Shown piece by piece: positions 29,621-40,969 of a stretch of DNA of 64,000 nt. The position numbers and the translations under genes were made by a program. Within the stretch, counting starts at the first letter, position 1. Each line of letters opens with the position of its first letter. The notes beneath the pieces are model-generated. The model saw nothing but the letters and a program-made list of their open reading frames with translations, ran no database searches and was not told where the DNA came from. Source of the DNA: Providencia alcalifaciens (GTDB lineage Bacteria > Pseudomonadota > Gammaproteobacteria > Enterobacterales > Enterobacteriaceae); contig JAOQNJ010000001.1 of NCBI GenBank assembly GCA_025961275.1, positions 4,423,353 to 4,487,352 of the forward strand, in the 5' to 3' direction.

Positions 29621-31387
29621 ATGAATCTGCCAATAAGAGAATTTGACGCTATCGTTATTGGTGCTGGTGGCGCAGGTATGCGCGCTGCACTACAAATTTC
29701 ACAGCTGGGTTTATCTTGTGCCTTGTTGTCAAAAGTTTTTCCAACTCGTTCTCATACCGTTTCAGCGCAAGGTGGTATCACTGTTGCGCTTGGTAACACA
29801 CACCCAGATAACTGGGAGTGGCACATGTATGACACCGTTAAAGGGTCTGACTACATTGGTGACCAAGATGCCATTGAGTACATGTGTAAGACTGGTCCGG
29901 AAGCGATTCTTGAATTAGAACATATGGGGCTACCATTCTCTCGCCTTGATGATGGTACGATTTATCAGCGCCCATTCGGTGGACAATCGAAGAACTTTGG
30001 TGGTGAACAAGCTGCGCGTACAGCTGCTGCCGCTGACCGTACTGGCCACGCACTGTTGCATACGTTGTATCAACAGAACCTAAAGAACCACACGACGATA
30101 TTTTCTGAGTGGTATGCACTTGATTTAGTTAAAAATCAAGATGACGATATTATTGGTTGTACTGCGATTTGTATGGAAACTGGTGAGCTAGTTTACTTCA
30201 AAGCAAAAGCAACAATTTTAGCAACTGGTGGAGCAGGGCGTATTTATCAATCCACCACGAACGCACACATCAATACAGGTGATGGCGTTGGAATGGCAAC
30301 ACGTGCAGGTGTTCCTTTACAGGACATGGAAATGTGGCAGTTCCACCCAACCGGCATTGCAGGTGCAGGTGTTCTGGTAACAGAAGGTTGCCGCGGTGAA
30401 GGTGGATATCTATTGAACAAAGATGGCGAACGTTTCATGGAACGTTATGCGCCTAATGCGAAAGACCTTGCAGGTCGTGACGTGGTTGCACGTTCAATTA
30501 TGATTGAAATCCGTGAAGGTCGTGGTTGTGATGGTCCTTGGGGCCCACATGCTAAATTGAAACTGGACCACTTAGGTAAAGACGTTCTTGAATCACGTTT
30601 ACCGGGTATTCTTGAGTTATCTCGTACCTTTGCTCACGTTGACCCTATTAAAGAACCAATCCCAGTTATTCCAACATGTCACTACATGATGGGTGGGATA
30701 CCGACTAAAGTGACGGGACAAGCTATTCGCTATAACGAAAAAGGCGAAGACGAAGTGATCCCAGGTCTGTTTGCCGTAGGTGAAATTGCTTGTGTATCAG
30801 TACATGGTGCGAACCGCCTTGGCGGAAATTCACTACTGGACTTAGTGGTATTTGGCCGCTCTGCTGGCATACACTTGAAAGAGTCACTGATGGAACAAGG
30901 TTCAATGCGTGATGCGTCTGAATCTGATATCGATGCAGCAATGTCTCGCTTTAATCGTTGGGAAAATGCACGTACGGGTGAAGATCCTGTTGAGATCCGT
31001 AAAGCGCTGCAAACCTGCATGCAACACAACTTCTCAGTATTCCGTGAAGGTGATGCAATGGCGAAAGGCTTAGAAGAGCTGAAAGTCATTCGTGAACGCC
31101 TGAAAAATGCACGTCTTGATGATATATCAACGGAATTCAACACTCAGCGTATTGAATGTTTAGAACTGGATAATCTGATGGAAACAGCTTACGCAACAGC
31201 ACAAGCTGCAAACTTCCGTACAGAAAGTCGTGGTGCACATAGCCGTTTCGACTACCCAGATCGTGACGATGCTAATTGGTTGTGTCACTCCTTATATTTA
31301 CCGCAATCTGAAACGATGACCCGTCGTGAAGTTAACATGCAACCTAAGTTGCGTGAGCCCTTCCCACCGAAAATTCGTACCTACTAA
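29621..31387 (+). CDS. sdhA: Succinate dehydrogenase flavoprotein subunit
   Basis: Catalytic subunit that oxidises succinate to fumarate with covalent FAD. The 588-residue product has the FAD motif [14 protein letters not shown] at the N-terminus and the covalent-flavin His45 in [12 protein letters not shown]. The substrate-binding and catalytic part appears as [20 protein letters not shown] and later HYMMGGIPT and [19 protein letters not shown]. The last residues, [13 protein letters not shown], are family-typical. It begins immediately after the sdhD stop codon and is followed 35 bp later by sdhB. Confidence 0.97.
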   Translation: MNLPIREFDAIVIGAGGAGMRAALQISQLGLSCALLSKVFPTRSHTVSAQGGITVALGNTHPDNWEWHMYDTVKGSDYIGDQDAIEYMCKTGPEAILELEHMGLPFSRLDDGTIYQRPFGGQSKNFGGEQAARTAAAADRTGHALLHTLYQQNLKNHTTIFSEWYALDLVKNQDDDIIGCTAICMETGELVYFKAKATILATGGAGRIYQSTTNAHINTGDGVGMATRAGVPLQDMEMWQFHPTGIAGAGVLVTEGCRGEGGYLLNKDGERFMERYAPNAKDLAGRDVVARSIMIEIREGRGCDGPWGPHAKLKLDHLGKDVLESRLPGILELSRTFAHVDPIKEPIPVIPTCHYMMGGIPTKVTGQAIRYNEKGEDEVIPGLFAVGEIACVSVHGANRLGGNSLLDLVVFGRSAGIHLKESLMEQGSMRDASESDIDAAMSRFNRWENARTGEDPVEIRKALQTCMQHNFSVFREGDAMAKGLEELKVIRERLKNARLDDISTEFNTQRIECLELDNLMETAYATAQAANFRTESRGAHSRFDYPDRDDANWLCHSLYLPQSETMTRREVNMQPKLREPFPPKIRTY

Positions 31388-31422
31388 TGCGTGGTGTTAA
31401 GCCAGTTGCGGAGAAATAAACT

Positions 31423-32139
31423 ATGAAACTTGAATTCTCGATTTATCGCTATAATCCGGATGTAGATAACGCACCACGTATGCAAGATTACACGCTTGAA
31501 ACGCCTGAAGGGCGCGACATGATGTTGTTAGATGCGTTGATTCTACTGAAAGAGCAAGATCCTACTCTGTCATTCCGCCGCTCTTGTCGTGAAGGCGTTT
31601 GTGGTTCTGATGGGGTTAATATGAACGGTAAAAATGGACTGGCTTGCATCACGCCACTGTCTGCTTTAACCCGTAGCGGGAAGAAAATTATCATTCGTCC
31701 ATTGCCAGGTCTGCCTGTTGTTCGTGACTTGATCATCGATATGACTCAGTTCTACACCCAATATGAAAAAATTCGTCCGTATCTTCTTAATGATAATAAG
31801 AATCCACCAGCACGTGAGAACTTACAGTCACCGGCACAACGTGAAAAACTCGATGGGTTATATGAGTGTATTCTGTGTGCTTGTTGCTCGACCTCTTGCC
31901 CATCTTTCTGGTGGAATCCGGACAAATTTATTGGACCTGCAGGTCTTTTGGCTGCATACCGATTCTTAATTGATAGTAGAGATACTGAAACCGGTGCTCG
32001 ATTAGATGATCTGAACGACGCTTTTAGTGTTTTCCGCTGTCATAGCATTATGAATTGTGTCAATGTATGCCCTAAAGGACTTAATCCAACTAAAGCTATC
32101 GGCCATATTAAATCTATGCTGTTAAAGCATAGTGCATAA
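31423..32139 (+). CDS. sdhB: Succinate dehydrogenase iron-sulfur subunit
   Basis: Electron-transfer subunit with three Fe-S clusters, 238 residues. The [2Fe-2S] ligands are in SCREGVCGSDGVNMNGKNGLAC, and the [4Fe-4S] and [3Fe-4S] ligands in ECILCACCSTSCPSFWW and CHSIMNCVNVCPKGLNP. The length and spacing are as in E. coli. A ribosome site (GGAG) precedes the ATG. A 304-bp spacer with two hairpins separates it from sucA, so sdh and suc can be co-transcribed but processed separately. Confidence 0.97.
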   Translation: MKLEFSIYRYNPDVDNAPRMQDYTLETPEGRDMMLLDALILLKEQDPTLSFRRSCREGVCGSDGVNMNGKNGLACITPLSALTRSGKKIIIRPLPGLPVVRDLIIDMTQFYTQYEKIRPYLLNDNKNPPARENLQSPAQREKLDGLYECILCACCSTSCPSFWWNPDKFIGPAGLLAAYRFLIDSRDTETGARLDDLNDAFSVFRCHSIMNCVNVCPKGLNPTKAIGHIKSMLLKHSA

Positions 32140-32151
32140 AACCGATTATTA

Positions 32152-32175
32152 CCTGCGATGTGAAAGCATCGCAGG
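32152..32175 (+). other. Hairpin after sdhB
   Basis: Perfect 9-bp stem CCTGCGATG / CATCGCAGG with a 6-base loop, 12 bp after the sdhB stop and without a T run. It is likely an RNA-stability or processing element in the sdh-suc transcript. Confidence 0.5.
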
Positions 32176-32261
32176 CTGTTGAAAAAGCAATAAAGCAAAA
32201 GCAAAAAAGTGAACTTAAAAGCCAAACTGCAAATGATGAAGACACGATCTGACTTAAGGGG

Positions 32262-32291
32262 CCTTTAAAAACCGTAGCCAGTTTTTAAAGG
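32262..32291 (+). other. Second hairpin in the sdhB-sucA spacer
   Basis: Eleven-base arms CCTTTAAAAAC / GTTTTTAAAGG around an 8-base loop, about 150 bp before sucA. No T run follows. It could be a partial terminator or processing site between sdh and suc. Confidence 0.45.
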
Positions 32292-32443
32292 TTCCTTAGA
32301 AGGGGAGCCCCGAGTGATAAAGGGAAACCCAAAGTGAGAACATGCATAAAGCACGTCCAGAAGAACCTTTATCGAGGCCGCTTAAACGCGGTAATTAGTT
32401 AACCACGGCGAAAACTAAAGCTGTAATAGCTTAAGGGATCACA

Positions 32444-35251
32444 ATGCAGAACGGCGTAATGAAGGACTGGCTGGATTCAAGCTTTCTGGCAGGCGCGAAC
32501 CAGTCTTACATAGAACAGCTCTATGAAGATTATCTAACTGACCCCAATTCTGTTGATGCTGGCTGGAAAGAAATCTTCCAGCAACTGCCTGGAGCAGGCA
32601 CCAACGCTGAGCAATTCCACTCGCAAGCGCGCGATTATTTCCGTCGCTTAGCCAAAGACTCTACTCGTTACCACACCTCAGTTAGCGACCCTGCAATCGA
32701 TGCAAAACAAGTTAAAGTTTTGCAGCTGATTAACGCATTCCGCTTCCGCGGACACCAAAACGCAAATCTTGACCCATTAGATTTATGGAAACGCGAATCT
32801 GTTCCAGATTTAGATCCAACATTCCATAACCTAACGAAAGAAGATTTCGACGAGACATTCAATGTGGGTTCATTTGCAATTGGCAAAGAAACCATGAAGC
32901 TTAGCGATCTTTACGACGCACTGAAACGAATTTATTGCAGTTCAATCGGTGCTGAATATATGCATATCACAAATACTGAAGAAAAACGCTGGATTCAGCA
33001 GCGCCTTGAGTCTGTGAACGTTGCTGAGCAATTTTCTAAAGAAGAAAAACGTCGCTTCTTAGCTGAGTTAACAGCTGCAGAAGGACTAGAGCGTTATTTA
33101 GGCGCTAAATTCCCCGGTGCGAAACGTTTCTCATTGGAAGGTGGTGATTCACTGATACCAATGTTGAAAGATTTGATTCACCATGCGGGTAAACAAGATA
33201 CACGTGAAGTCGTACTGGGTATGGCTCACCGTGGTCGCCTTAACGTTTTAATTAATATTTTAGGTAAAAAACCTGCTGAACTGTTTGATGAGTTCGCGGG
33301 TAAGCACAAAGACCATTCCAGTGCAGGCGACGTAAAATATCACCAAGGCTTCTCTTCTGATTTTGAAACCGCAGGTTCACGTGTTCACTTAGCATTAGCC
33401 TTTAACCCATCTCACCTTGAGATTGTTAGTCCAGTTGTAATTGGTTCTGTACGCGCTCGCCGTGACCGCCTTGATGAAGGCCGCAGCAACATGGTTTTGC
33501 CAATTACCATTCACGGTGACTCAGCAATAGCAGGTCAGGGTGTTGTTCAAGAAACATTAAACATGTCTCAGGCCCGTGGTTATGAAGTTGGCGGTACTAT
33601 GCGTATTGTCATCAATAACCAAATTGGCTTCACAACATCAAATCCAAAAGATACTCGCTCTACGGAATATTGCACCGATATCGCGAAGATGGTTCAAGCA
33701 CCAATCTTCCATGTAAATGCAGATGATCCTGAAGCTGTTGCTTTTGTCACTCGTTTAGCACTGGATTTCCGTAATACCTTTAAGCGCGATGTGATGATTG
33801 ATCTTGTTTGTTATCGTCGCCATGGTCATAACGAAGCTGATGAGCCAAATGCAACTCAGCCAATCATGTACCAAAAAATCAAAAAGCATCCAACTCCACG
33901 TAAAATCTATGCGGACCGCTTAATCGAAAATGGCGTTGTCACTGCTGATGAAGTCACTGAAATGGTTAACCTGTACCGCGATGCGCTGGACAGAGGTGAC
34001 CGTGTCGTTGAAGAGTGGCGTGAAATGGGTCTTCATTCTTATACATGGGAACCGTATCTTAACCATGAATGGGATCAAGATTATAAGTCGACTTATGACA
34101 TTAAACGCTTACAAGAGCTCGCAACAAAAGTTAGCACAGTGCCTGCTGAAATAGTCACCCAGTCTCGCGTAGAAAAAATCTATGCTGACCGTGCTGAAAT
34201 GGCAAAAGGTGCGAAACTTCTAGATTGGGGCGGAGCCGAAACGCTGGCTTACGCAACTCTGGTTGATGAAGGTGTTCCTGTTCGTCTATCTGGTGAAGAT
34301 GCTGGTCGCGGTACATTCTTCCATCGTCATGCAGTTGTTCATAACCAAACTAATGGCTCAGTGTATGTGCCGTTGCAAAATATTCATAACGGTCAAGGTG
34401 TGTTTAATGTTTGGGACTCTGTTCTGACTGAAAACGCATTGCTTGCATTTGAATATGGTTATGCGACAACAGAGCCTCGAACCCTGACTATTTGGGAAGC
34501 ACAATTTGGTGATTTCGCGAACTGTGCGCAAGTTGTTATAGACCAATTTATTAGTTCTGGTGAGCAAAAATGGGGCCGTATGTGTGGTCTGGTTATGTTG
34601 CTACCACACGGCTATGAAGGTCAAGGTCCAGAACACTCATCTGCACGTTTAGAGCGTTACCTGCAACTTTGTGCAGACCAAAACATGCAAGTGTGTGTAC
34701 CTTCGACACCGGCACAGGTTTATCACATGCTTCGTCGTCAAGCTCTTCGTGGTATGCGTCGCCCTCTGATTGTTATGTCACCTAAATCTTTATTGCGTCA
34801 CCCATTAGCCGTATCGAGCTTGGAAGAACTGGCAAATGGCAAGTTCCAACCAGTAATTGGTGAAATAGATGAAATCAATCCGAAAAATGTGAAGCGCGTC
34901 GTTCTGTGTTCAGGGAAAGTTTATTACGATTTGTTAGAACAACGTCGTAAGAATGAGCAAACAGATGTAGCGATCATACGTATTGAGCAGCTATATCCGT
35001 TCCCACACGAAGATATTCAACAGGCGTTAGCACAATACGCGCACGTTAAAGAGTTTATTTGGTGTCAAGAAGAGCCATTGAACCAAGGTGCTTGGTATTG
35101 CAGTCAACATAATTTCCGTGAGGCTATTCCTGCTGGCTCATCTTTACGTTATGCCGGCCGTGCTGCTTCTGCATCTCCAGCAGTTGGATATACGTCCGTT
35201 CACCAGAAACAACAGCAAGCCCTGGTTAATGACGCTTTGAACATTGAATAA
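32444..35251 (+). CDS. sucA: 2-Oxoglutarate dehydrogenase E1 component
   Basis: Thiamine-diphosphate enzyme that decarboxylates 2-oxoglutarate in the OGDH complex, 935 residues (E. coli 933). Visible motifs: MAHRGRLNVLINILGK, AFNPSHLEIVSPVVIG, the ThDP/Mg region HGDSAIAGQGVVQETLNMSQ, and in the C-terminal part LSGEDAGRGTFFHRHAV and VMLLPHGYEGQGPEHSSARLER. The N-terminus MKDWLDSSFLAGANQSYIE begins seven codons after the first ATG (MQNGVMKDW); the second ATG at 32459 is an alternative start. It is followed by sucB after 15 bp. Confidence 0.96.
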   Translation: MQNGVMKDWLDSSFLAGANQSYIEQLYEDYLTDPNSVDAGWKEIFQQLPGAGTNAEQFHSQARDYFRRLAKDSTRYHTSVSDPAIDAKQVKVLQLINAFRFRGHQNANLDPLDLWKRESVPDLDPTFHNLTKEDFDETFNVGSFAIGKETMKLSDLYDALKRIYCSSIGAEYMHITNTEEKRWIQQRLESVNVAEQFSKEEKRRFLAELTAAEGLERYLGAKFPGAKRFSLEGGDSLIPMLKDLIHHAGKQDTREVVLGMAHRGRLNVLINILGKKPAELFDEFAGKHKDHSSAGDVKYHQGFSSDFETAGSRVHLALAFNPSHLEIVSPVVIGSVRARRDRLDEGRSNMVLPITIHGDSAIAGQGVVQETLNMSQARGYEVGGTMRIVINNQIGFTTSNPKDTRSTEYCTDIAKMVQAPIFHVNADDPEAVAFVTRLALDFRNTFKRDVMIDLVCYRRHGHNEADEPNATQPIMYQKIKKHPTPRKIYADRLIENGVVTADEVTEMVNLYRDALDRGDRVVEEWREMGLHSYTWEPYLNHEWDQDYKSTYDIKRLQELATKVSTVPAEIVTQSRVEKIYADRAEMAKGAKLLDWGGAETLAYATLVDEGVPVRLSGEDAGRGTFFHRHAVVHNQTNGSVYVPLQNIHNGQGVFNVWDSVLTENALLAFEYGYATTEPRTLTIWEAQFGDFANCAQVVIDQFISSGEQKWGRMCGLVMLLPHGYEGQGPEHSSARLERYLQLCADQNMQVCVPSTPAQVYHMLRRQALRGMRRPLIVMSPKSLLRHPLAVSSLEELANGKFQPVIGEIDEINPKNVKRVVLCSGKVYYDLLEQRRKNEQTDVAIIRIEQLYPFPHEDIQQALAQYAHVKEFIWCQEEPLNQGAWYCSQHNFREAIPAGSSLRYAGRAASASPAVGYTSVHQKQQQALVNDALNIE

Positions 35252-35266
35252 ATTAAAGGATATAAA

Positions 35267-36484
35267 ATGAGTAGTGTAGAAATTCTTGTTCCCGATCTTC
35301 CTGAGTCCGTTGCTGATGCTGCGGTTGCCACATGGCATAAAAAACCAGGTGATAGCGTTGAACGTGATGAAGTGCTGGTTGAAATTGAAACTGATAAAGT
35401 TGTGTTAGAAGTACCTGCAAGTGAAGCGGGCGTGTTAGAAGCAATCGTCGAAGAAGAAGGCGCAACAGTATTATCTAAACAGCTGCTAGGTCGTATTCGT
35501 TTAGGCGATAGCACGGGTATTCCTGCAGAAGTTAAAGCCACCCAAGAAGCAACACCTGCACAACGTCAAACTGCTAGCTTAGAAGAAGAAAGCAATGATG
35601 CATTGACTCCATCAATTCGCCGTTTAGTCGCTGAGCATGATCTTAATCCAGCGGATATAAAAGGTACTGGTGTTGGTGGTCGTTTAACTCGTGAAGATGT
35701 TGAAAAACATTTAGCGGAAAGTAAAGCAGCTGTACCTGCAGCTAAAGCTGCGCCATTGAGTGCGCCACAAGCGCCTTTGGCACATCGCAGCGAAAAACGT
35801 GTTCCTATGACTCGTTTACGTAAGCGTATTGCAGAGCGTCTACTTGAAGCAAAAAACAGTACGGCAATGCTAACAACGTTTAACGAAGTTAACATGCAGC
35901 CAATTAAAGACTTACGTAAGCAATATGGCGAAGTGTTTGAAAAACGTCATGGTGTACGTTTAGGCTTTATGTCGTTCTATGTTAAAGCTGCGGTTGAAGC
36001 ATTAAAACGCTACCCAGAAGTAAATGCTTCTATTGATGGTACTGATGTTGTTTACCATAACTACTTTGATATCAGCATTGCTGTTTCAACGCCTCGCGGA
36101 CTGGTAACTCCAGTGTTGCGTGATGTTGATGCTATGAGCATGGCAGATATTGAGAAAAAAATTAAAGAACTCGCTATTAAAGGTCGTGACGGTAAATTAA
36201 CTGTTGAAGACTTAAGTGGTGGTAATTTCACTATCACTAACGGTGGCGTATTCGGTTCTCTGATGTCTACACCTATCATTAACCCACCTCAGAGCGCAAT
36301 CTTAGGCATGCATGCAATTAAAGATCGTCCTATGGCTGTTAATGGTAAAGTTGAAATTCTTCCAATGATGTACCTTGCATTATCTTATGACCACCGTCTT
36401 ATTGATGGAAGTGAGTCAGTTGGTTTCTTAGTTGCCATCAAAGATTTGCTGGAAGATCCAACTCGTTTACTGCTGGACGTATAG
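35267..36484 (+). CDS. sucB: Dihydrolipoyl succinyltransferase (OGDH E2)
   Basis: Core acyltransferase of the OGDH complex, 405 residues. The N-terminal lipoyl domain carries Lys44 in [11 protein letters not shown]; a linker rich in Ala, Thr and Glu follows; then the E1/E3-binding domain ([20 protein letters not shown]). The C-terminal catalytic domain ends with the active-site motif [20 protein letters not shown] lies before the ATG. E3 (lpd) is encoded elsewhere. Confidence 0.97.
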   Translation: MSSVEILVPDLPESVADAAVATWHKKPGDSVERDEVLVEIETDKVVLEVPASEAGVLEAIVEEEGATVLSKQLLGRIRLGDSTGIPAEVKATQEATPAQRQTASLEEESNDALTPSIRRLVAEHDLNPADIKGTGVGGRLTREDVEKHLAESKAAVPAAKAAPLSAPQAPLAHRSEKRVPMTRLRKRIAERLLEAKNSTAMLTTFNEVNMQPIKDLRKQYGEVFEKRHGVRLGFMSFYVKAAVEALKRYPEVNASIDGTDVVYHNYFDISIAVSTPRGLVTPVLRDVDAMSMADIEKKIKELAIKGRDGKLTVEDLSGGNFTITNGGVFGSLMSTPIINPPQSAILGMHAIKDRPMAVNGKVEILPMMYLALSYDHRLIDGSESVGFLVAIKDLLEDPTRLLLDV

Positions 36485-36530
36485 CAACATAACAGGGTGG
36501 GAACAACTTACCCGGTCTGAAGTAACCGAT

Positions 36531-36550
36531 GCAACTGGTTCGCCAGTTGC
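36531..36550 (+). other. UUCG hairpin between sucB and sucC
   Basis: Perfect 8-bp stem GCAACTGG / CCAGTTGC closed by a TTCG tetraloop, 47 bp after the sucB stop, no T run. It probably stabilises or sets a processing boundary in the suc mRNA. A second small stem, GAGGCG / CGCCTC, occurs about 20 bp further on. Confidence 0.55.
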
Positions 36551-36615
36551 TAAATCAGTAACAAGTGTAGGAGGCGAATAAACGCCTCTTCAGACTCAAT
36601 TATGGATAGAACATC

Positions 36616-37782
36616 ATGAATTTACACGAATATCAGGCAAAACAGCTTTTTGCACGTTATGGTTTGCCAGCACCAACGGGTTATGCCTGTTCTACAGTTG
36701 CAGAAACCATTGAAGCCGCTAAAAAAATTGGTAATGGCCCATGGGTTATTAAATGTCAGGTTCACGCGGGTGGACGTGGTAAAGCAGGCGGCGTAAAAGT
36801 AACCAGCGATATCAATGATATCAGCGCATTTGCAGAAAAATGGTTAGGTCAAAACTTAGTCACTTATCAAACAGATGCAAATGGTCAGCCTGTTAACCAA
36901 ATCCTTGTTGAAAGCGCAACTGATATTGCAAAAGAGCTGTATCTTGGTGCGGTTGTTGACCGTAGCACACGTCGTGTTGTGTTCATGGCTTCAACGGAAG
37001 GTGGTGTTGAAATTGAGAAGGTTGCTGAAGAGACACCTGAATTAATTCATAAAGCAATTATTGATCCATTAACGGGTCCGATGCCTTATCAAGGACGTGA
37101 ATTAGCATTTAAATTAGGTCTGACTGGTAAACAAGTTAGCCAATTTGCTAAAATTTTCATGGGTCTAGCAACGATGTTTATTGAACGTGACTTCGCACTC
37201 GCTGAAATCAACCCATTAGTTATCAACACCGCAGGCGATTTGATTTGCTTGGATGGTAAATTAGGCATTGATGGTAATGCATTGTATCGTCAACCAGAGT
37301 TACGTGAAATGCGTGATCCTTCACAAGAAGATGCGCGTGAAGCCCAAGCTGCTGAATGGGAGCTGAACTATGTTGCTCTTGATGGTAATATCGGTTGCAT
37401 GGTTAACGGTGCTGGTCTAGCAATGGGGACAATGGACATTGTTAAATTGCACGGTGGCGCACCAGCAAACTTCCTTGATGTCGGTGGTGGAGCAACAAAA
37501 GAGCGTGTAACTGAAGCCTTTAAGATCATTCTTTCTGATGAAAACGTTAAAGCCGTTTTTGTTAACATCTTTGGTGGTATCGTTCGCTGTGACCTGATCG
37601 CAGACGGCATCATTGGTGCAGTAGAAGAAGTTGGCGTAAGTGTACCCGTTGTCGTACGTTTAGAAGGTAATAATGCAGAATTAGGTGCGAAAAAACTGGC
37701 AGAAAGTGGCTTGAATATTATTGCTGCTAACAGCTTGACTGATGCAGCTAAGAAAGCAGTAGCAGCAGCGGAGGCTAAATAA
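36616..37782 (+). CDS. sucC: Succinyl-CoA synthetase beta subunit
   Basis: ADP-forming subunit converting succinyl-CoA to succinate with substrate-level phosphorylation, 388 residues. The ATP-grasp N-terminal half opens [20 protein letters not shown] and contains [17 protein letters not shown] for nucleotide binding; the CoA-ligase half has [18 protein letters not shown]. It is the same length as E. coli SucC. The stop codon overlaps the sucD start by one base. Confidence 0.97.
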   Translation: MNLHEYQAKQLFARYGLPAPTGYACSTVAETIEAAKKIGNGPWVIKCQVHAGGRGKAGGVKVTSDINDISAFAEKWLGQNLVTYQTDANGQPVNQILVESATDIAKELYLGAVVDRSTRRVVFMASTEGGVEIEKVAEETPELIHKAIIDPLTGPMPYQGRELAFKLGLTGKQVSQFAKIFMGLATMFIERDFALAEINPLVINTAGDLICLDGKLGIDGNALYRQPELREMRDPSQEDAREAQAAEWELNYVALDGNIGCMVNGAGLAMGTMDIVKLHGGAPANFLDVGGGATKERVTEAFKIILSDENVKAVFVNIFGGIVRCDLIADGIIGAVEEVGVSVPVVVRLEGNNAELGAKKLAESGLNIIAANSLTDAAKKAVAAAEAK

Positions 37783-38654
37783 TGTCTATTTTAATCGATA
37801 AAAACACCAAAGTAATCTGCCAAGGTTTTACTGGCGGTCAAGGTACTTTCCACTCAGAACAAGCAATTGCATACGGTACGCAAATGGTTGGCGGTGTCAC
37901 GCCAGGCAAAGGCGGAACAACGCATTTAGGTCTGCCAGTATTCAACACTGTCCGTGAAGCGGTTGAAGCAACTGGCGCCACTGCGTCTGTTATTTATGTT
38001 CCTGCGCCATTCTGTAAAGATTCAATCTTAGAAGCTATCGATGCTGGCATTAAATTGATCATTACTATCACTGAAGGTATCCCAACACTGGATATGTTGA
38101 CTGTGAAAGTGAAACTAGATGAAGCTGGTGTACGAATGATTGGACCTAACTGCCCAGGCGTTATCACCCCAGGTGAGTGTAAAATTGGTATTATGCCAGG
38201 TCATATTCACTTACCAGGTAAAGTGGGTATCGTTTCTCGTTCAGGCACCCTGACTTATGAAGCGGTTAAACAAACGACTGATGCAGGTCTTGGTCAATCT
38301 ACTTGTGTAGGTATCGGTGGAGATCCAATCCCAGGTTCAAACTTTATTGATATCCTAAAACTCTTCCAAGAAGACCCACAAACTGAAGCGATTGTTATGA
38401 TCGGCGAAATTGGCGGTAATGCGGAAGAAGAAGCAGCAGCATATATCAAAGAGCATGTCACTAAGCCAGTTGTTGGTTACATTGCCGGTGTAACCGCACC
38501 AAAAGGCAAGCGTATGGGGCACGCAGGTGCAATCATTGCTGGAGGTAAAGGTACTGCAGATGAGAAGTTTGCTGCCTTAGAAGCTGCGGGTGTTAAAACT
38601 GTTCGTAGCTTGGCAGATATCGGTGACGCAGTAAAATCGCTGTTAACGAAATAA
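37782..38654 (+). CDS. sucD: Succinyl-CoA synthetase alpha subunit
   Basis: CoA-binding and phospho-histidine subunit, 290 residues. The CoA-binding fold begins [17 protein letters not shown]; the active-site His is in [20 protein letters not shown]; and [20 protein letters not shown] is also diagnostic. It is the last gene of sdhCDAB-sucABCD, with a strong terminator about 70 bp downstream. Confidence 0.97.
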   Translation: MSILIDKNTKVICQGFTGGQGTFHSEQAIAYGTQMVGGVTPGKGGTTHLGLPVFNTVREAVEATGATASVIYVPAPFCKDSILEAIDAGIKLIITITEGIPTLDMLTVKVKLDEAGVRMIGPNCPGVITPGECKIGIMPGHIHLPGKVGIVSRSGTLTYEAVKQTTDAGLGQSTCVGIGGDPIPGSNFIDILKLFQEDPQTEAIVMIGEIGGNAEEEAAAYIKEHVTKPVVGYIAGVTAPKGKRMGHAGAIIAGGKGTADEKFAALEAAGVKTVRSLADIGDAVKSLLTK

Positions 38655-38725
38655 GTTTATCTCTTAAACATAAAACTCAAAATGATTTGAGTTTTATCTG
38701 AATGATAAGCTAAGCTATTCAACTG

Positions 38726-38764
38726 AAAAAAAGCCCGTATTCGAGTTCGAATACGGGCTTTTTT
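38726..38764 (+). terminator. suc operon terminator
   Basis: Long perfect stem: AAAAAAGCCCGTATTCGA pairs with TCGAATACGGGCTTTTTT around a two-base centre, ending in T6. The A/T symmetry means it can act in both directions, but no minus-strand gene lies nearby. Confidence 0.9.
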
Positions 38765-39070
38765 ATGGTGATTAAACTAACATTCTAAAAAGTTGCGTTT
38801 ATTTAATAATAGATTTTTATTTCAGAATTAATTAATCACAAATAGTCGGATTATGGAGGATTTAGTAATTAGTGAAATTCAAAATAAGATAGAACAGGCT
38901 AATATTATAAATTAAATATTCTTTTTCAGAGTATTTAATCAAAAGTTAATTTTTTTAGGTAGTCGTTTAGATAACTAAGATTATATGCATCATCTCCAAT
39001 AACAGTGATTTAACATTTAAATAACCATTAATTGATGATAGGGATAATCGGTTAACAATAAAGGGAAAAA

Positions 39071-39084
39071 TTGACGTAAATCAA
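39071..39084. promoter_or_regulatory. FNR-like site upstream of cydA
   Basis: TTGACGTAAATCAA matches the FNR consensus TTGAT-N4-ATCAA at nine of ten fixed bases. It is 303 bp upstream of the cydA start, near the distances seen for FNR control of cydAB. A weaker relative, TTGGAGCTGATCAA, lies at 39123-39136. Confidence 0.55.
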
Positions 39085-39268
39085 TTTATTAGTGCTAGAT
39101 TTATTTTTTTAAATTGCTTAAATTGGAGCTGATCAAATAGTCATTTTTCTATTGTAGGGTATAATTATTGATATATATTCATAATTCAAATCTGAGTCAC
39201 GCAAAAAAAGTTTATTGTGTGTGAATATAAGCGTACTATTATTATAGTGTCGTTAGAATCCTTAATTT

Positions 39269-39277
39269 TGTTAATTA
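39269..39277. promoter_or_regulatory. ArcA-like site upstream of cydA
   Basis: TGTTAATTA equals the ArcA-P core, followed by TTTGTTTTT, about 110 bp upstream of cydA. Single short match in AT-rich DNA, so chance cannot be excluded. Confidence 0.35.
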
Positions 39278-39386
39278 TTTGTTTTTTTGAGGCATTTTTT
39301 GCTGGTAGTTAAGAGGCTTTCTTTTATTGTACTGAAAGCTAGGTTGCCGCAAGTCGGTGTCTTCCTGCTAGGAGCAAGGAGTCAAG

Positions 39387-40955
39387 ATGTTTGATATTGT
39401 CGAACTGTCAAGGTTTCAGTTTGCCTTTACAGCGATGTATCACTTCCTATTCGTACCATTAACGCTAGGTATGGCGTTTTTGCTTGCGATTATGGAAACG
39501 GTATATGTGCTGTCTGGTAAGCAAATTTATAAAGATATGACTAAGTTCTGGGGCAAGTTATTTGGTATTAACTTTGCTCTTGGTGTTGCAACTGGTTTGA
39601 CTATGGAGTTCCAATTCGGGACTAACTGGTCTTACTATTCTCACTATGTTGGAGATATCTTCGGTGCGCCTTTAGCAATCGAAGGTTTGATGGCATTCTT
39701 CCTTGAATCTACCTTTGTTGGTTTATTCTTCTTTGGCTGGGATCGTTTGAGTAAAACTCAACATCTTGCAGTAACTTGGTTAGTCGCTTTAGGCTCTAAC
39801 TTCTCAGCTCTGTGGATTCTTATTGCGAACGGTTGGATGCAAAACCCAATCGCTGCAGATTTTAACTTTGAAACGATGCGTATGGAAATGATCAGCTTCT
39901 CTGAGCTAGTCTTAAATCCAGTCGCACAAGTTAAATTTGTTCACACTGTTGCTGCGGGTTACTGTACTGGTGCAATGTTTGTATTGGGTATTAGTTCTTA
40001 CTATATGCTCAAAGGTCGTGACCTCGCATTTGCTAAACGTTCATTTGCAATTGCAGCAAGCTTTGGTATTGCGGCTGTACTGTCAGTTATCGTTCTTGGT
40101 GATGAGTCAGGCTATGAAATGGGTGACGTACAAAAAACCAAATTAGCTGCAGTAGAAGCTGAATGGGAAACTCATCCACCTCCTGCATCATTTAACCTAA
40201 TTGCTTGGCCTGATACAGAGAAAATGGAAAATAAATTCGCTATCTCTATTCCATGGGCAATGGGTATCATCGCAACACGTTCACTCGATACACCAGTATT
40301 AGGTTTGAAAGATCTAATGAAGCAGCATGAAGTGCGTATTCGTAACGGTATGATTGCATATGGTGAATTACAGCAACTTCTTGATGGTAACAAAGATCCT
40401 GAATTACGTAATTCGTTTGAAATTAACAAGAAAGACTTGGGCTATGGTCTTCTGCTAAAACAATATGCACCAAATGTTGTTGATGCGACAGAAGAACAGA
40501 TCCAAAAAGCCGTTAAAGATAGTATCCCGAACGTAGGACCACTATTCTGGGCATTCCGTATCATGGTTGGCGTTGGTTTCTTACTACTGCTAATTATTGG
40601 ACTATCTTTCTTATCTGTTGTACGCAACCGCATTGGTCAAAACAAATGGTTACTGCGTACTGCACTGTTTGGTATTCCATTGCCATGGATTGCAATTGAA
40701 TCAGGTTGGTTTGTTGCGGAATATGGTCGTCAACCTTGGGCAATCGGGGAAGTACTGCCTGTTTCCGTTGCGCATTCAAACTTGACAACCCATGATCTGA
40801 TTTTCTCTCTAATCCTGATCGGTGGTCTGTATACACTGTTCTTAATTGCTGAATTGTTCCTAATGTTCAAATTCGCTCGTAAAGGGCCAAGCAGCTTGAA
40901 AACTGGGCGCTATCACTTTGAACAGAAAAATAGCTCTGCACAAGACGTTCAGTAA
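39387..40955 (+). CDS. cydA: Cytochrome bd-I ubiquinol oxidase subunit I
   Basis: Heme-bearing subunit of the high-affinity terminal oxidase, 522 residues as in E. coli. The N-terminal helix [20 protein letters not shown] places the heme ligand His19; [20 protein letters not shown] and [19 protein letters not shown] contain further ligands and the quinol/proton path. The long periplasmic Q-loop (about residues 250-380, with [18 protein letters not shown]) is the long-Q-loop type of enterobacteria. AAGGAG precedes the ATG. It is the first gene of cydABX-ybgE, with FNR- and ArcA-like sites upstream. Confidence 0.97.
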   Translation: MFDIVELSRFQFAFTAMYHFLFVPLTLGMAFLLAIMETVYVLSGKQIYKDMTKFWGKLFGINFALGVATGLTMEFQFGTNWSYYSHYVGDIFGAPLAIEGLMAFFLESTFVGLFFFGWDRLSKTQHLAVTWLVALGSNFSALWILIANGWMQNPIAADFNFETMRMEMISFSELVLNPVAQVKFVHTVAAGYCTGAMFVLGISSYYMLKGRDLAFAKRSFAIAASFGIAAVLSVIVLGDESGYEMGDVQKTKLAAVEAEWETHPPPASFNLIAWPDTEKMENKFAISIPWAMGIIATRSLDTPVLGLKDLMKQHEVRIRNGMIAYGELQQLLDGNKDPELRNSFEINKKDLGYGLLLKQYAPNVVDATEEQIQKAVKDSIPNVGPLFWAFRIMVGVGFLLLLIIGLSFLSVVRNRIGQNKWLLRTALFGIPLPWIAIESGWFVAEYGRQPWAIGEVLPVSVAHSNLTTHDLIFSLILIGGLYTLFLIAELFLMFKFARKGPSSLKTGRYHFEQKNSSAQDVQ

Positions 40956-40969
40956 ACAGGAGTCCACTT

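Larger units (their letters stand above)
38765..39386. other. cydA upstream region
   Basis: 620 bp of very AT-rich DNA between the suc terminator and cydA, without an open frame. It carries FNR-like and ArcA-like sites. In E. coli this position holds the mngAB genes, which are absent. Confidence 0.5.
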
